DNA of 13,069 nucleotides from JBGTFE01 sp041747435 (GCA_041747435.1 JBGTFE010000016.1:1-13069), one strand, 5' to 3'; shown: positions 1 through 6,522, numbered from the stretch's first letter. Notes: a model not told the origin generated them from the sequence alone. A program made the numbers and translations.

Positions 1-425
1 AAAACTTGCAGCAGCGGATTGACGGCGTTCGGATTTCCGACTTGACCGAGCGCGTAGGCGGCTTCGCGCCGGACGAGTTCTTTTTTATCGCGCAGCAGCG
101 GAAACAGAACGGTCAGCGCTTCGTCGGCGGGAAGAAAAACAACGGAAAAAGCGGCGGACGCGCGGACGATTTCCGCTTTATCGGTTAAAGCCGGAACTGC
201 GATTCGAGACGCTTCGGCGGTTTTGAGATTTCGGATGCGGAAAAGCGCGTCGCGTTTTTCTTCGTCGTTGCCGGTTTGAATCGCGCGTTCTAAAAAAACC
301 TTTTCCGTCGTCCAATCGATTTGCGTTTGAGCTGCACCGAAATCTTGCGCCGAAGAAATTCCCGCAAAGGCGCAAAGCGCGCAGAGAAAAAACGAGCATT
401 GAAACAGAAGTTTCAAACCCGTCAT
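1..425 (-). CDS. Secreted HEAT-repeat protein, N-terminal part (runs off left edge)
   Basis: Reading the minus strand from the ATG at 425-423 gives 141 codons without a stop up to the window edge, so only the N-terminus is present. Residues 1-26 look like a Sec signal peptide: Lys5, a hydrophobic core (LLFQCSFFLCALCAFAG), then SSA before Gln27. Residues 40-75 are charged and helical. From about 75 there are HEAT-like helical pairs: one with an EIVRASAAF motif and one with the classic ELVRREAAYALGQVGN pattern at about 116-131, in which Asp, Val-Arg and Ala-Ala-Leu sit at the usual spacing. HEAT repeats are protein-binding scaffolds; the partner is unknown. The gene lies 26 bases after the 79-residue gene on the same strand, so they are probably co-transcribed. 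No Shine-Dalgarno site is seen, and the start codon lies within a 7-base tandem repeat. The ATG at 425 is the only start that keeps the whole signal peptide. Confidence 0.8.
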   Translation of the reverse strand, partial: MTGLKLLFQCSFFLCALCAFAGISSAQDFGAAQTQIDWTTEKVFLERAIQTGNDEEKRDALFRIRNLKTAEASRIAVPALTDKAEIVRASAAFSVVFLPADEALTVLFPLLRDKKELVRREAAYALGQVGNPNAVNPLLQV

Positions 426-447
426 TCGTAATTCGTGATTCGTAATT
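424..447. repeat. 7-base tandem repeat (ATTCGTA/ATTCGTG)
   Basis: Three near-identical heptamers run in tandem, ATTCGTA, ATTCGTG and ATTCGTA, followed by a partial ATT. The repeat fills most of the gap between the two minus-strand genes and covers the first base pairs of the HEAT-protein start codon. Confidence 0.8.
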
Positions 448-451
448 GTTT

Positions 452-691
452 TCACGCCGCGCGTTGGACGTTTTGGCGCCGGATTTTTTCCCATTCAAAA
501 ACCTGACGGGCGCGTTTGTTTTCGTAAGCGTCCGACAAGGAGACGATTAAATCGTCGCTTGAATAATTTTCCTTTGTTTTTGAAAGACGTGTGGAAGGAA
601 GCTGGGAAATGTAACCGGCGTCGGCTAAAGTCTCGTTATTGTTGAGTTTATTAATTTCGCTGGCAGTATTTTTGTTCGTTTGTTTGACCAT
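452..691 (-). CDS. Small unrecognised cytoplasmic protein, 79 aa
   Basis: I do not recognise this protein. It is 79 residues, Asn/Lys-rich at the N-terminus (KQTNKNTASEINKLNNNE), with no signal peptide, membrane segment or cysteine. The C-terminal half reads SDDLIVSLSDAYENKRAR followed by QVFEWEKIRRQ, which should form an amphipathic, strongly charged helix. It is probably real: the start at 691 has an AAGGAG Shine-Dalgarno site 8 bases upstream, the best ribosome binding site in the window, and a plausible promoter lies further upstream. The secreted HEAT-repeat gene starts 26 bases after its stop, suggesting one transcript. The charged C-terminus could bind a partner protein or nucleic acid, but nothing in the sequence decides which. 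Confidence 0.7.
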   Translation of the reverse strand: MVKQTNKNTASEINKLNNNETLADAGYISQLPSTRLSKTKENYSSDDLIVSLSDAYENKRARQVFEWEKIRRQNVQRAA

Positions 692-699
692 CTCCGTAT

Positions 700-705
700 C
701 TCCTT
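700..705 (-). promoter_or_regulatory. Ribosome binding site AAGGAG for the 79-aa gene
   Basis: On the minus strand AAGGAG lies 8 bases before the ATG at 691. A second GGAG directly abuts the ATG and is too close to act. This site supports the start of the small gene; most other genes here lack such a clear site. Confidence 0.7.
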
Positions 706-716
706 ATTATCGGGCA

Positions 717-757
717 GACAGTCAAACTTCGAAATATAATTTCAAGTTTCGGCTGTC
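717..757. repeat. Interrupted inverted repeat overlapping the minus-strand promoter
   Basis: An outer stem GACAG (717-721) pairs with CTGTC (753-757). An inner stem AAACTT (724-729) plus GAAA (731-734) pairs with TTTC (740-743) plus AAGTTT (744-749), with one bulged C and a TATAA loop. That is 15 paired positions around a centre at the putative -10 box. It could be an operator or a leader hairpin. Confidence 0.6.
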
Positions 758-762
758 GGCAA
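734..762 (-). promoter_or_regulatory. Predicted sigma70-type promoter for the 79-aa gene and HEAT gene
   Basis: On the minus strand TTGCCG (762-757) and TTATAT (739-734) are separated by 17 bases. Transcription would start near 727, giving a leader of about 36 bases containing the AAGGAG site. This is pattern matching to the general consensus only; promoter rules for this organism are not known from the sequence. Confidence 0.4.
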
Positions 763-969
763 AATCGTTTTTCTCATTAATAAAACTTTCGTATTGGTAA
801 ATCTCCGGCGACTTTTTATGTTAAAGCGCGATAAAAAGATTAGCACGAAATTTGTAGCGAAGCAATGAATTCGTTTTGAAAAATAGTCCGAAAAACTCGT
901 CTTAATTAGAACGACAAACAACAAAAAGTTGAATAATTCAATTAAAGAAAACGATTCGATTCTCGGTTT

Positions 970-995
970 GTTTTGATTTTCAAAACGAATAAAAT
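970..995 (+). promoter_or_regulatory. Palindrome and -10-like box directly before the 95-aa gene
   Basis: GTTTTGA (970-976), three bases, then TCAAAAC (980-986) form a perfect 7-base inverted repeat. A TAAAAT box (990-995) lies just 6 bases before the ATG at 1002, which would make the transcript leaderless. A weak TTGTTT -35-like match (968-973) overlaps the palindrome, so a bound protein there would block the promoter. No Shine-Dalgarno site is present. Confidence 0.4.
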
Positions 996-1001
996 AGTTT
1001 T

Positions 1002-1289
1002 ATGTTGATTGCTAATTTGATTGAGAAGCGGCGGCTGGTCAGAATTTTCAACGTCGTTACGTCCGACGGAGTTTTTGAGGTGATTTATAACGGAACGGGA
1101 ATGGGGTATGAGGAAATAATCGTCGATGATCAAATAGCCGTTCGGACGAGCAGCTATTTTTGGTATGTGCCGAAGTTTGAATTTCTGATCGGCAGAGCGT
1201 CGGCGCGAGTCGAGGTCGGCATTTCTTTTTGGTTAGAGATAAATCAATTCAACTTAATCATAGCGGGCGAAAGTGTTTACTCCGAATAA
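1002..1289 (+). CDS. Small unrecognised beta-rich protein, 95 aa
   Basis: I do not recognise a named family. The protein is 95 residues with no signal peptide or membrane helix. Its composition alternates hydrophobic and polar residues (LVRIFNVVTSDGVFEVIYNG at about 12-31, then EEIIVDDQIAVRT and FWYVPKFEFLIG), which suggests a small all-beta fold with several aromatic residues. The start at 1002 follows a -10-like TAAAAT by 6 bases and lacks a Shine-Dalgarno site. It is flanked by non-coding DNA on both sides, so it is probably a single-gene transcript. A competing minus-strand open frame (942-1133) covers part of it, but the plus-strand frame is longer and has more protein-like composition. 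Whether it is truly expressed is open. Confidence 0.55.
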   Translation: MLIANLIEKRRLVRIFNVVTSDGVFEVIYNGTGMGYEEIIVDDQIAVRTSSYFWYVPKFEFLIGRASARVEVGISFWLEINQFNLIIAGESVYSE

Positions 1290-1303
1290 AATTGGACAAA
1301 TCT

Positions 1304-1326
1304 TTTGGTTTTACTTAAAATCCAAA
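1304..1326 (+). terminator. Weak A/T-rich hairpin after the 95-aa gene
   Basis: Fifteen bases after the stop, TTTGG (1304-1308) pairs with CCAAA (1322-1326). After one mismatch TTT (1310-1312) pairs with AAA (1318-1320). There is no clean U-run downstream, so termination is only a possibility. Confidence 0.25.
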
Positions 1327-1362
1327 TATGTCGTTTTACCAAAACAACCTCGTCCTTAGATA

Positions 1363-1392
1363 GCCACTCGCCAAACTTTCCGGCGACGTGGC
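1363..1392. repeat. G/C-rich hairpin upstream of leuS
   Basis: GCCAC (1363-1367) pairs with GTGGC (1388-1392), and CGCC (1369-1372) pairs with GGCG (1382-1385), separated by a small internal loop and capped by a 9-base loop. It is far more G/C-rich than the surrounding intergenic DNA. It may be a dispersed palindrome, part of the leuS leader, or a factor-dependent stop for the gene before it. Confidence 0.5.
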
Positions 1393-1402
1393 GCAAACTT
1401 CA

Positions 1403-1430
1403 CAATTCAAAATTAAAATTAAAATTACAA
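1403..1430. repeat. A/T tandem repeat, 6-base period
   Basis: AATTCA is followed by three AAAATT units and a decaying end. This short-period low-complexity repeat is one of several small tandem repeats in the window, each with a different unit. Confidence 0.65.
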
Positions 1431-1491
1431 AAGTGGATGAATTACGGTTTATCCGCTAAACTTACGTTTTTTCAATGCTCGATAAAATTTG

Positions 1492-1515
1492 AACATTGAA
1501 CCCCAAACATTGAAC
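1492..1515. repeat. Direct repeat AACATTGAAC, two copies
   Basis: AACATTGAAC occurs at 1492-1501 and 1506-1515, 14 bases apart (two 7-base steps), ending 8 bases before the leuS start codon. Because it occupies the place of a ribosome binding site, leuS has no recognisable Shine-Dalgarno sequence. Confidence 0.65.
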
Positions 1516-1523
1516 ACACAGAT

Positions 1524-4187
1524 ATGGACGAAAAATATTTCGCGCAAAAGATAGAGCAAAAATGGCAGCGGCGCTGGGCGGAAAACAAGACGTTTGAAGC
1601 AGTAATTGATGCGTCGAAAGAAAAATTTTACGCGCTGGAAATGCTGCCGTATCCTTCGGGCAGACTGCATATGGGTCACGTTCGCAATTATTCCATCGGC
1701 GACGCGCTCGCCTGGTATAAACGGCTGCAAGGATTCAATGTGCTGCATCCGATTGGTTGGGACAGCTTCGGGCAGCCCGCCGAGCAAGCCGCGATCAAAA
1801 AAGGCGTCAACCCGCGCGATTGGACCGAGGACAATATCAAACAGATGCGCGAACAGTTGCAGCGTCTCGGTTTGAGCTACGATTGGAGTCGCGAAATCGC
1901 CGCGCATCGTCCCGAATATTATAAATTCGACCAGTGGTTTTTCCTGAAAATGCTTGAACTCGGTTTGGCGTATAAGAAAATGACCAAGGTCAACTGGTGT
2001 CCGAAAGACCAGACAACCTTGTCGAATGAACAGGCAAGCGGCGGCGTCTGCTGGCGCTGCGGAACGCAGGTCGAGAAAAAAGACATCGCCCAGTGGTTTT
2101 TGCGAATTACTGCCTACGCCGAAGAACTTCTTGACGGAATGAACGAAATCGAAGCCGGCTGGGCGGAGCGCGTTTTGACGATGCAGAAAAACTGGATCGG
2201 CAAGAGCGAAGGAGCGACCGTTGAGTTCAAAGTTCAAAGTTCAAAGTTCAAAGCTGAGGAAAGCGGAAGAGTTGAAACTATTAGAATTTTCACAACGCGC
2301 ATCGACACAATTTACGGCGCGAATGCGGTCGTCGTTGCTCCGGTTCATCCCGTAATTGAAAATAATTTCGCGCAATTTTCCGATGATGTAAAAACGAAGA
2401 TTGCGGAGATAAAATCGCAGCAGGAAAAGCCGACCGATTACGGCGAGGAAGTCGAAAAAGACGGCGTCGATACAGGACTGAAAGCGATAAATCCGTTCAG
2501 CGCTGAGGAATTGCCCGTTTGGGTCGGCAATTACGTGATGATGGAATACGGAACCGGCGCGGTAATGAGCGTTCCGGCGCACGACGAGCGCGATCTCGAA
2601 TTTGCGAAGAAGTTCGGATTAGAAGTTCGTAGAGTTATAGAGTCTGCAGAGTTGACAGAGCCGGATTCCGGCGACTTTAAGAACTCGACGAACTCTCGAG
2701 AATGGTTCACCGATTACGGCGTTTTGATAAATTCCGGCGAATGGTCGCATCAAACGAGCGAAGAGGCGATGCGCGAAATGTCCGAATTTGCGGAAAAGAA
2801 CAACTTCGGCGAACCAACCGTCACCTATCGCATCCGCGATTGGGGAATTTCGCGCCAAAGATTTTGGGGCGCCCCGATCCCGATCGTTTATTGCGCCGAT
2901 TGCGGAACGGTTCCGGTTTCCTTTGATGATCTTCCTGTCGAACTGCCGGAAAGCGCGCCTTTTACGGGCGTCGGCGAATCTCCGCTCGCGAAAGTTCCCG
3001 AATTTGTAAATACGTTTTGCCCGAAATGCAAACAGCCGGCGAAGCGCGAAACGGACACGATGGATACGTTCGTCGATTCGAGCTGGTATTATTTCCGCTA
3101 CACTGATCCGCACAACAAAAGCGCGCCATTCGAACCGGAAATCGCGGCGTATTGGCTGCCGGTCGAGCAATACATCGGCGGCGTGGATCATGCTGTGATG
3201 CATTTGCTCTACACGCGTTTTTGGACGAAGGTTATGCGTGATTTGGGATTGGTGGATTTTGACGAGCCGATCCGAAAACTGCTTACACAGGGAATGGTCG
3301 TCAGCGAATCGTATTACTCTGATCGGCGCGCGGGCTACGTTTATTCCGATGAAGTAAATATCGAACGCGATGAGCGCGGCAAGATCGTTAGCGCGACCTT
3401 GAAGACGGACGATTCGCCGGTAAAAGTCGCGGTCGAAAAGATGTCGAAATCAAAATTCAACGGCGTCGATCCGGACGATATGGTTTTGATCTATGGCGCC
3501 GACGCGGTGCGCATTTTTGCGCTTTTTGCCGCGCCTGCGGAGAACGAATTGGTCTGGCTGGAGACCGGAATTGACGGCGCAGTCAGGTTTTTGCAGCGCG
3601 TTTGGCGGTTTGTTTATCGTTGGAAAGATGCATTGAAAACCGCATCTGCCTGCGCAGACGCGTCAAACGATGGCGCACGGAAATTGCGGCAGAAAACGCA
3701 TCAAACGATAAAACGCATTACGGAAAATTTCGAGAGTTATCAATTTAATACGCCGGTCGCCGCTTTGATGGAATTGTCGAATGCGCTGGGTGATTTCAAG
3801 GTCGAACCCGAAAAGGCGAGCGAATCGGATGTATTTGCCGTTCGCGAAGCGGTTGAAAGTTTAATCCTGATGCTCGCACCGTATGCGCCGCATGTTTCGG
3901 AAGAATTGTGGCAAGCTGTCACCGGAAATACGGACGGAATGTTGGCTTCGGGCGCGAAATTTCCGGTTGCGGACGAAGATTTGGCGAAAGCGGACGAGAT
4001 CGAGATCCCAATTCAGGTCAATGGCAAACTGCGTTCGCGTGTTTTAATTGCGCCCGAAACTTCAAAAGAGGATTTGGAAAAAATGGCGCTGGCAGACGCG
4101 AAAATTTGCGAATATACGAGCGGAAAAGAGATCGTAAAAGTCATAATTGTTCCGAATCGTCTCGTTAATGTAGTCGTCAAGGGATAG
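1524..4187 (+). CDS. leuS: Leucyl-tRNA synthetase
   Basis: LeuS attaches leucine to tRNA-Leu using ATP, in the cytoplasm, and hydrolyses mischarged tRNA. The class I signatures are intact: PYPSGRLHMGH at 42-52 (HIGH motif) and KMSKS at 639-643. Cys159, Cys176 and Cys179 form part of a zinc-binding site, and Cys457, Cys460, Cys499 and Cys502 form a second CxxC pair set. The editing (CP1) domain shows the Thr-rich loop as TTRIDT (257-262; TTRPDT in most bacteria) and GTGAVMSVPAHDERD, with Asp357 at the place of E. coli Asp345. At 887 residues it is slightly longer than E. coli LeuRS (860). The excess comes from two repeat-like segments, about 237-250 and 370-391. The start at 1524 fits family alignments (DEKYFAQKIEQKWQRRW). 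The gene appears to be transcribed alone, with no Shine-Dalgarno site. Confidence 0.98.
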   Translation: MDEKYFAQKIEQKWQRRWAENKTFEAVIDASKEKFYALEMLPYPSGRLHMGHVRNYSIGDALAWYKRLQGFNVLHPIGWDSFGQPAEQAAIKKGVNPRDWTEDNIKQMREQLQRLGLSYDWSREIAAHRPEYYKFDQWFFLKMLELGLAYKKMTKVNWCPKDQTTLSNEQASGGVCWRCGTQVEKKDIAQWFLRITAYAEELLDGMNEIEAGWAERVLTMQKNWIGKSEGATVEFKVQSSKFKAEESGRVETIRIFTTRIDTIYGANAVVVAPVHPVIENNFAQFSDDVKTKIAEIKSQQEKPTDYGEEVEKDGVDTGLKAINPFSAEELPVWVGNYVMMEYGTGAVMSVPAHDERDLEFAKKFGLEVRRVIESAELTEPDSGDFKNSTNSREWFTDYGVLINSGEWSHQTSEEAMREMSEFAEKNNFGEPTVTYRIRDWGISRQRFWGAPIPIVYCADCGTVPVSFDDLPVELPESAPFTGVGESPLAKVPEFVNTFCPKCKQPAKRETDTMDTFVDSSWYYFRYTDPHNKSAPFEPEIAAYWLPVEQYIGGVDHAVMHLLYTRFWTKVMRDLGLVDFDEPIRKLLTQGMVVSESYYSDRRAGYVYSDEVNIERDERGKIVSATLKTDDSPVKVAVEKMSKSKFNGVDPDDMVLIYGADAVRIFALFAAPAENELVWLETGIDGAVRFLQRVWRFVYRWKDALKTASACADASNDGARKLRQKTHQTIKRITENFESYQFNTPVAALMELSNALGDFKVEPEKASESDVFAVREAVESLILMLAPYAPHVSEELWQAVTGNTDGMLASGAKFPVADEDLAKADEIEIPIQVNGKLRSRVLIAPETSKEDLEKMALADAKICEYTSGKEIVKVIIVPNRLVNVVVKG
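2225..2252. repeat. Four perfect GTTCAAA heptamers inside leuS
   Basis: GTTCAAA occurs four times in a row at 2225, 2232, 2239 and 2246. It lies within leuS and encodes residues about 235-243 (FKVQSSKFK), just before the editing-domain TTRIDT loop. Compared with E. coli and Thermus LeuRS from memory, this loop is about nine residues longer, close to the 28-base length of the array. Confidence 0.9.
2631..2696. repeat. Degenerate AGAGTT repeats with palindromic centre inside leuS
   Basis: AGAGTT-like units start at 2631, 2639, 2648 and 2657 (8-9 base steps). A perfect hairpin follows, GCCGG (2660-2664) with CCGGC (2668-2672) around ATT, then the complementary units AACTC (2682-2686) and AACTCT (2691-2696). 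The reading frame stays open, encoding leuS residues about 370-391, which are longer and less conserved than in other LeuRS. Confidence 0.5.
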
Positions 4188-4217
4188 TTTCGTTTCGCTT
4201 TTTCCTTGATTGCCGTT

Positions 4218-4248
4218 TTGAAAGCAACTAATATTGATACTGTAAAAT
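4218..4248 (+). promoter_or_regulatory. Possible promoter for the kinase-TPR-pseudokinase genes
   Basis: TTGAAA (4218-4223) and TAAAAT (4243-4248) lie in the 89-base gap after leuS. The 19-base spacer is longer than ideal. The TAAAAT box sits 28 bases before the kinase start codon. Only a weak purine stretch (GGAAAAGAAAA) precedes that ATG as a ribosome binding site. Confidence 0.3.
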
Positions 4249-4276
4249 CACACTGTTTGGAAAAGAAAACATCAAA

Positions 4277-6511
4277 ATGAAAGAGTGCCAACTCTGTAAA
4301 ACTTGCTATACCGACGAGATCACCGTTTGCTCGAACGACAATTCGGCGACTATTCACACCATTAGCGGCGAGCCCGTGCTTGAAGGAAAATACCACCTCG
4401 AATGTCGTCTCGGACAAGGCGGAATGGGTGTAGTTTACAAAGCGCGGCACGCATATTTGAAAACTCTTCACGCGATCAAGGTGATTTTGCCCGATCTCGT
4501 TGGTAACGATCCTCAGCTCGTCACGCGTTTCAGGCAGGAAGCGCTTGCGGCTGCGGCGATTCGCCATCAAAATGTCGTCGGCGTTTCGGATTACGGCGTT
4601 GCGCTGGGAGTTATGCCGTTTTTGGTAATGGAATACGTCGAAGGCGAATCGCTCCACGATCTGCTTGCGCGCGAAAAGCGCCTTTCGCCGGAAAAGGCTC
4701 TCGACTTAATGGCGGCGATCGCAGCCGGCGTCGGCGCGGCGCACAGCCAGGGAATCGTTCACCGCGATCTTAAACCGCTGAACGTAATGATCCTCAAGGA
4801 TAAGAACGATCTCTCGGAAGCTGTAAAGATCCTCGATTTTGGTTTGGCAAAGATAAAATCCGGCGAATTGCTCGGCTCATTCATTCAGGCGCAAACAACC
4901 GGTTTGATGGGCTCGCCGTATTATATGGCGCCCGAACAATGGAACGACGAAGAACCTGACGCGCGTTCTGATGTTTACAGCTTAGGCGTGATGCTTTTTC
5001 AGATGATCGCAGGCGACGTGCCGTTTAAGGGAAATTCGATCCCGGCGATAATGAAAAAACATCTCACCGATGAACCCGTGCCGATGAGCGAGTATGGCGT
5101 ACGCGTGCCGGTGCGATTCGAACGCGCAATTCTTCACACTCTTGAAAAAGACCCGGACAGACGAACGCCCACGGTCGAGCAGATGATCGGTGAATTGAAA
5201 GAGGCGCTCATTTCGATGCAGGATACGATCGCCGATTTTTCTGCAAGCCCGACTCTGCCGGTTTCAAATTTGAAGATCTTAACAAATCCGGCGCAATCGA
5301 AGATCTTCGTGGACAACATTGCGGTCGGCGAAAGTAAAGACGACGGCTGGCTTTTGCTTGAAGGCGTTCAGAGCGGGAATCATCATTTGCGAGTCAAACA
5401 CGAAGGTTTTGAAGATTGGGAAAAAAATCTAACTTGCGATGGAACTCCCGTCGAGGTCGTCGCCGAACTCCAAAAAGATACGCGCGCGATTCCGAGACCT
5501 CCGGAAACGATTCCCGTTGATCTTTCGCCCGAAACCCTTGTCCGCGGTTCCGAAGCGAAAACAAAACCGCAGCCGCAGCCGCAAAAGATCAATATCGACC
5601 TGCAAAAACCTGTGGTCGAGCCCCAGGCAGCAGCATCGCGCCGTTCGCCCGTCATTTTCGCTGTTATTGGAATTCTGGGTTTATTCTTACTTACTGCAAT
5701 TGGAATAGTCGCGGCGTTTATGCTCGGCGCATTCGGCGGCGGAACGGTCGCCAACGAGAATTCAGCGCCGGCAAACACGCAGAGCAATACTAACTCGCCG
5801 CTTTCCGTAATTGAGGCGGAGATGATAAGAATTCCGGGCGGAACCTTTAAGATGGGACGCGACGACGGCGACGATTTTGAAAAACCGGAACACGAAGTTG
5901 AGGTCAAAGATTTTTGGATGGACAAAACCGAGGTCACAAACGCAGAGTTTTACAGTTTTGTTCGCGACAGCGGTTATAAATTCGCTTCAAACGATTGGAT
6001 CGACGGAAAACCGCCGCAAGCAAAGGAAAATATGCCGGTTCGATTTGTAAATATTGACGATGTAAGAGCCTTTTCCGATTGGCGTTCGAGACGCGATTCG
6101 ACGGCATATCGCCTTCCGACGGAAGAAGAATGGGAATACGCCGCGCGAAACGGCGCGAAAGGCACGCTTTATCCGTGGGGAAACGATTTTAAAGACGAAT
6201 GCGCGGTGATCGGGAAAACAACCGCGGAAGTAGAGGCGGTTGGTTCAAAAGAGTGCGGCGCGAGCGATTTGAAAGTGTTCGATTTGATCGGAAATGTTGC
6301 GGAATGGACGAGCACAGAGCCGAAACCGTATCCGGGAAATTCGGGCGAAATGAAGCTCAAAGCAAGCGAGCCGTATTTTATCGTACGAGGCGCATCAGCT
6401 TACCGCGACCGCAAGGGAAAGGTTTCCGAAACTGCGACATACCGATTGCCGGTTCCGTTCGGTGCGAGAGACAATCGAATAGGTTTTCGCCTCGTTCGCT
6501 CGGATAAATAA
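4277..6511 (+). CDS. Membrane Ser/Thr protein kinase with PEGA and SUMF1-like outer domain
   Basis: This is a PknB-type receptor kinase of 744 residues that should phosphorylate Ser/Thr on cytoplasmic partners. Order of parts: a Cys knuckle at 4-18 (C4, C7, C10, C18 followed by SND); the kinase domain at about 39-310 with GQGGMG (46-51), Lys68, Glu88, HRDLKPLN (162-169), DFG (187-189) and APE (218-220), all intact; a PEGA-like beta domain at about 331-400; a Pro/Gln linker; one membrane helix at about 458-485; and a SUMF1/FGE-like domain at about 514-741 (IPGGTFKMGRDD, EVTNAEFYSFV, YRLPTEEEWEYAAR, GNVAEWT, NRIGFRLVRS). The C-terminal part lacks the cysteine pair that true formylglycine-generating enzymes use, so the outer domain is probably a ligand-binding module. 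The exported TPR gene follows after 11 bases, and a pseudokinase lies downstream. Confidence 0.95.
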   Translation: MKECQLCKTCYTDEITVCSNDNSATIHTISGEPVLEGKYHLECRLGQGGMGVVYKARHAYLKTLHAIKVILPDLVGNDPQLVTRFRQEALAAAAIRHQNVVGVSDYGVALGVMPFLVMEYVEGESLHDLLAREKRLSPEKALDLMAAIAAGVGAAHSQGIVHRDLKPLNVMILKDKNDLSEAVKILDFGLAKIKSGELLGSFIQAQTTGLMGSPYYMAPEQWNDEEPDARSDVYSLGVMLFQMIAGDVPFKGNSIPAIMKKHLTDEPVPMSEYGVRVPVRFERAILHTLEKDPDRRTPTVEQMIGELKEALISMQDTIADFSASPTLPVSNLKILTNPAQSKIFVDNIAVGESKDDGWLLLEGVQSGNHHLRVKHEGFEDWEKNLTCDGTPVEVVAELQKDTRAIPRPPETIPVDLSPETLVRGSEAKTKPQPQPQKINIDLQKPVVEPQAAASRRSPVIFAVIGILGLFLLTAIGIVAAFMLGAFGGGTVANENSAPANTQSNTNSPLSVIEAEMIRIPGGTFKMGRDDGDDFEKPEHEVEVKDFWMDKTEVTNAEFYSFVRDSGYKFASNDWIDGKPPQAKENMPVRFVNIDDVRAFSDWRSRRDSTAYRLPTEEEWEYAARNGAKGTLYPWGNDFKDECAVIGKTTAEVEAVGSKECGASDLKVFDLIGNVAEWTSTEPKPYPGNSGEMKLKASEPYFIVRGASAYRDRKGKVSETATYRLPVPFGARDNRIGFRLVRSDK

Positions 6512-6522
6512 TATTAAAGCTT

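Larger units (their letters stand above)
692..1001. other. A/T-rich divergent intergenic region (310 bases)
   Basis: This stretch separates the minus-strand 79-aa gene from the plus-strand 95-aa gene. It holds a promoter and long inverted repeat near the left gene (717-762) and a short palindrome with a -10-like box before the right gene (970-995). The middle (about 765-960) is A/T-rich; the short minus-strand open frame there has no ribosome binding site or protein-like composition, and I see no other feature in it. Confidence 0.6.

Noticed and set aside
742..924. 60-codon minus-strand open frame in the divergent intergenic region
   Set aside because: No ribosome binding site, A/T-rich low-complexity product, and no continuity with neighbours.
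1305..1499. 64-codon plus-strand open frame before leuS
   Set aside because: It runs through the hairpin and the AAAATT repeat, giving a Lys/Leu low-complexity tail, and has no start signals.
1449..2237. A 262-codon minus-strand open frame opposite the start of leuS
   Set aside because: It is the antisense shadow of leuS, which carries unmistakable motifs. The translated sequence has no family features, and long antisense frames are common opposite G/C-biased codons.
4177..4209. Terminator after leuS from TCAAGG and CCTTGA
   Set aside because: The six-base stem includes part of the leuS coding end, has a 21-base loop and is not followed by a T-run.
5810..6511. Diversity-generating retroelement target in the SUMF1-like C-terminus
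   Set aside because: Such targets often use this fold, but there is no Asn-codon-rich variable stretch, no template repeat and no reverse transcriptase in the window.
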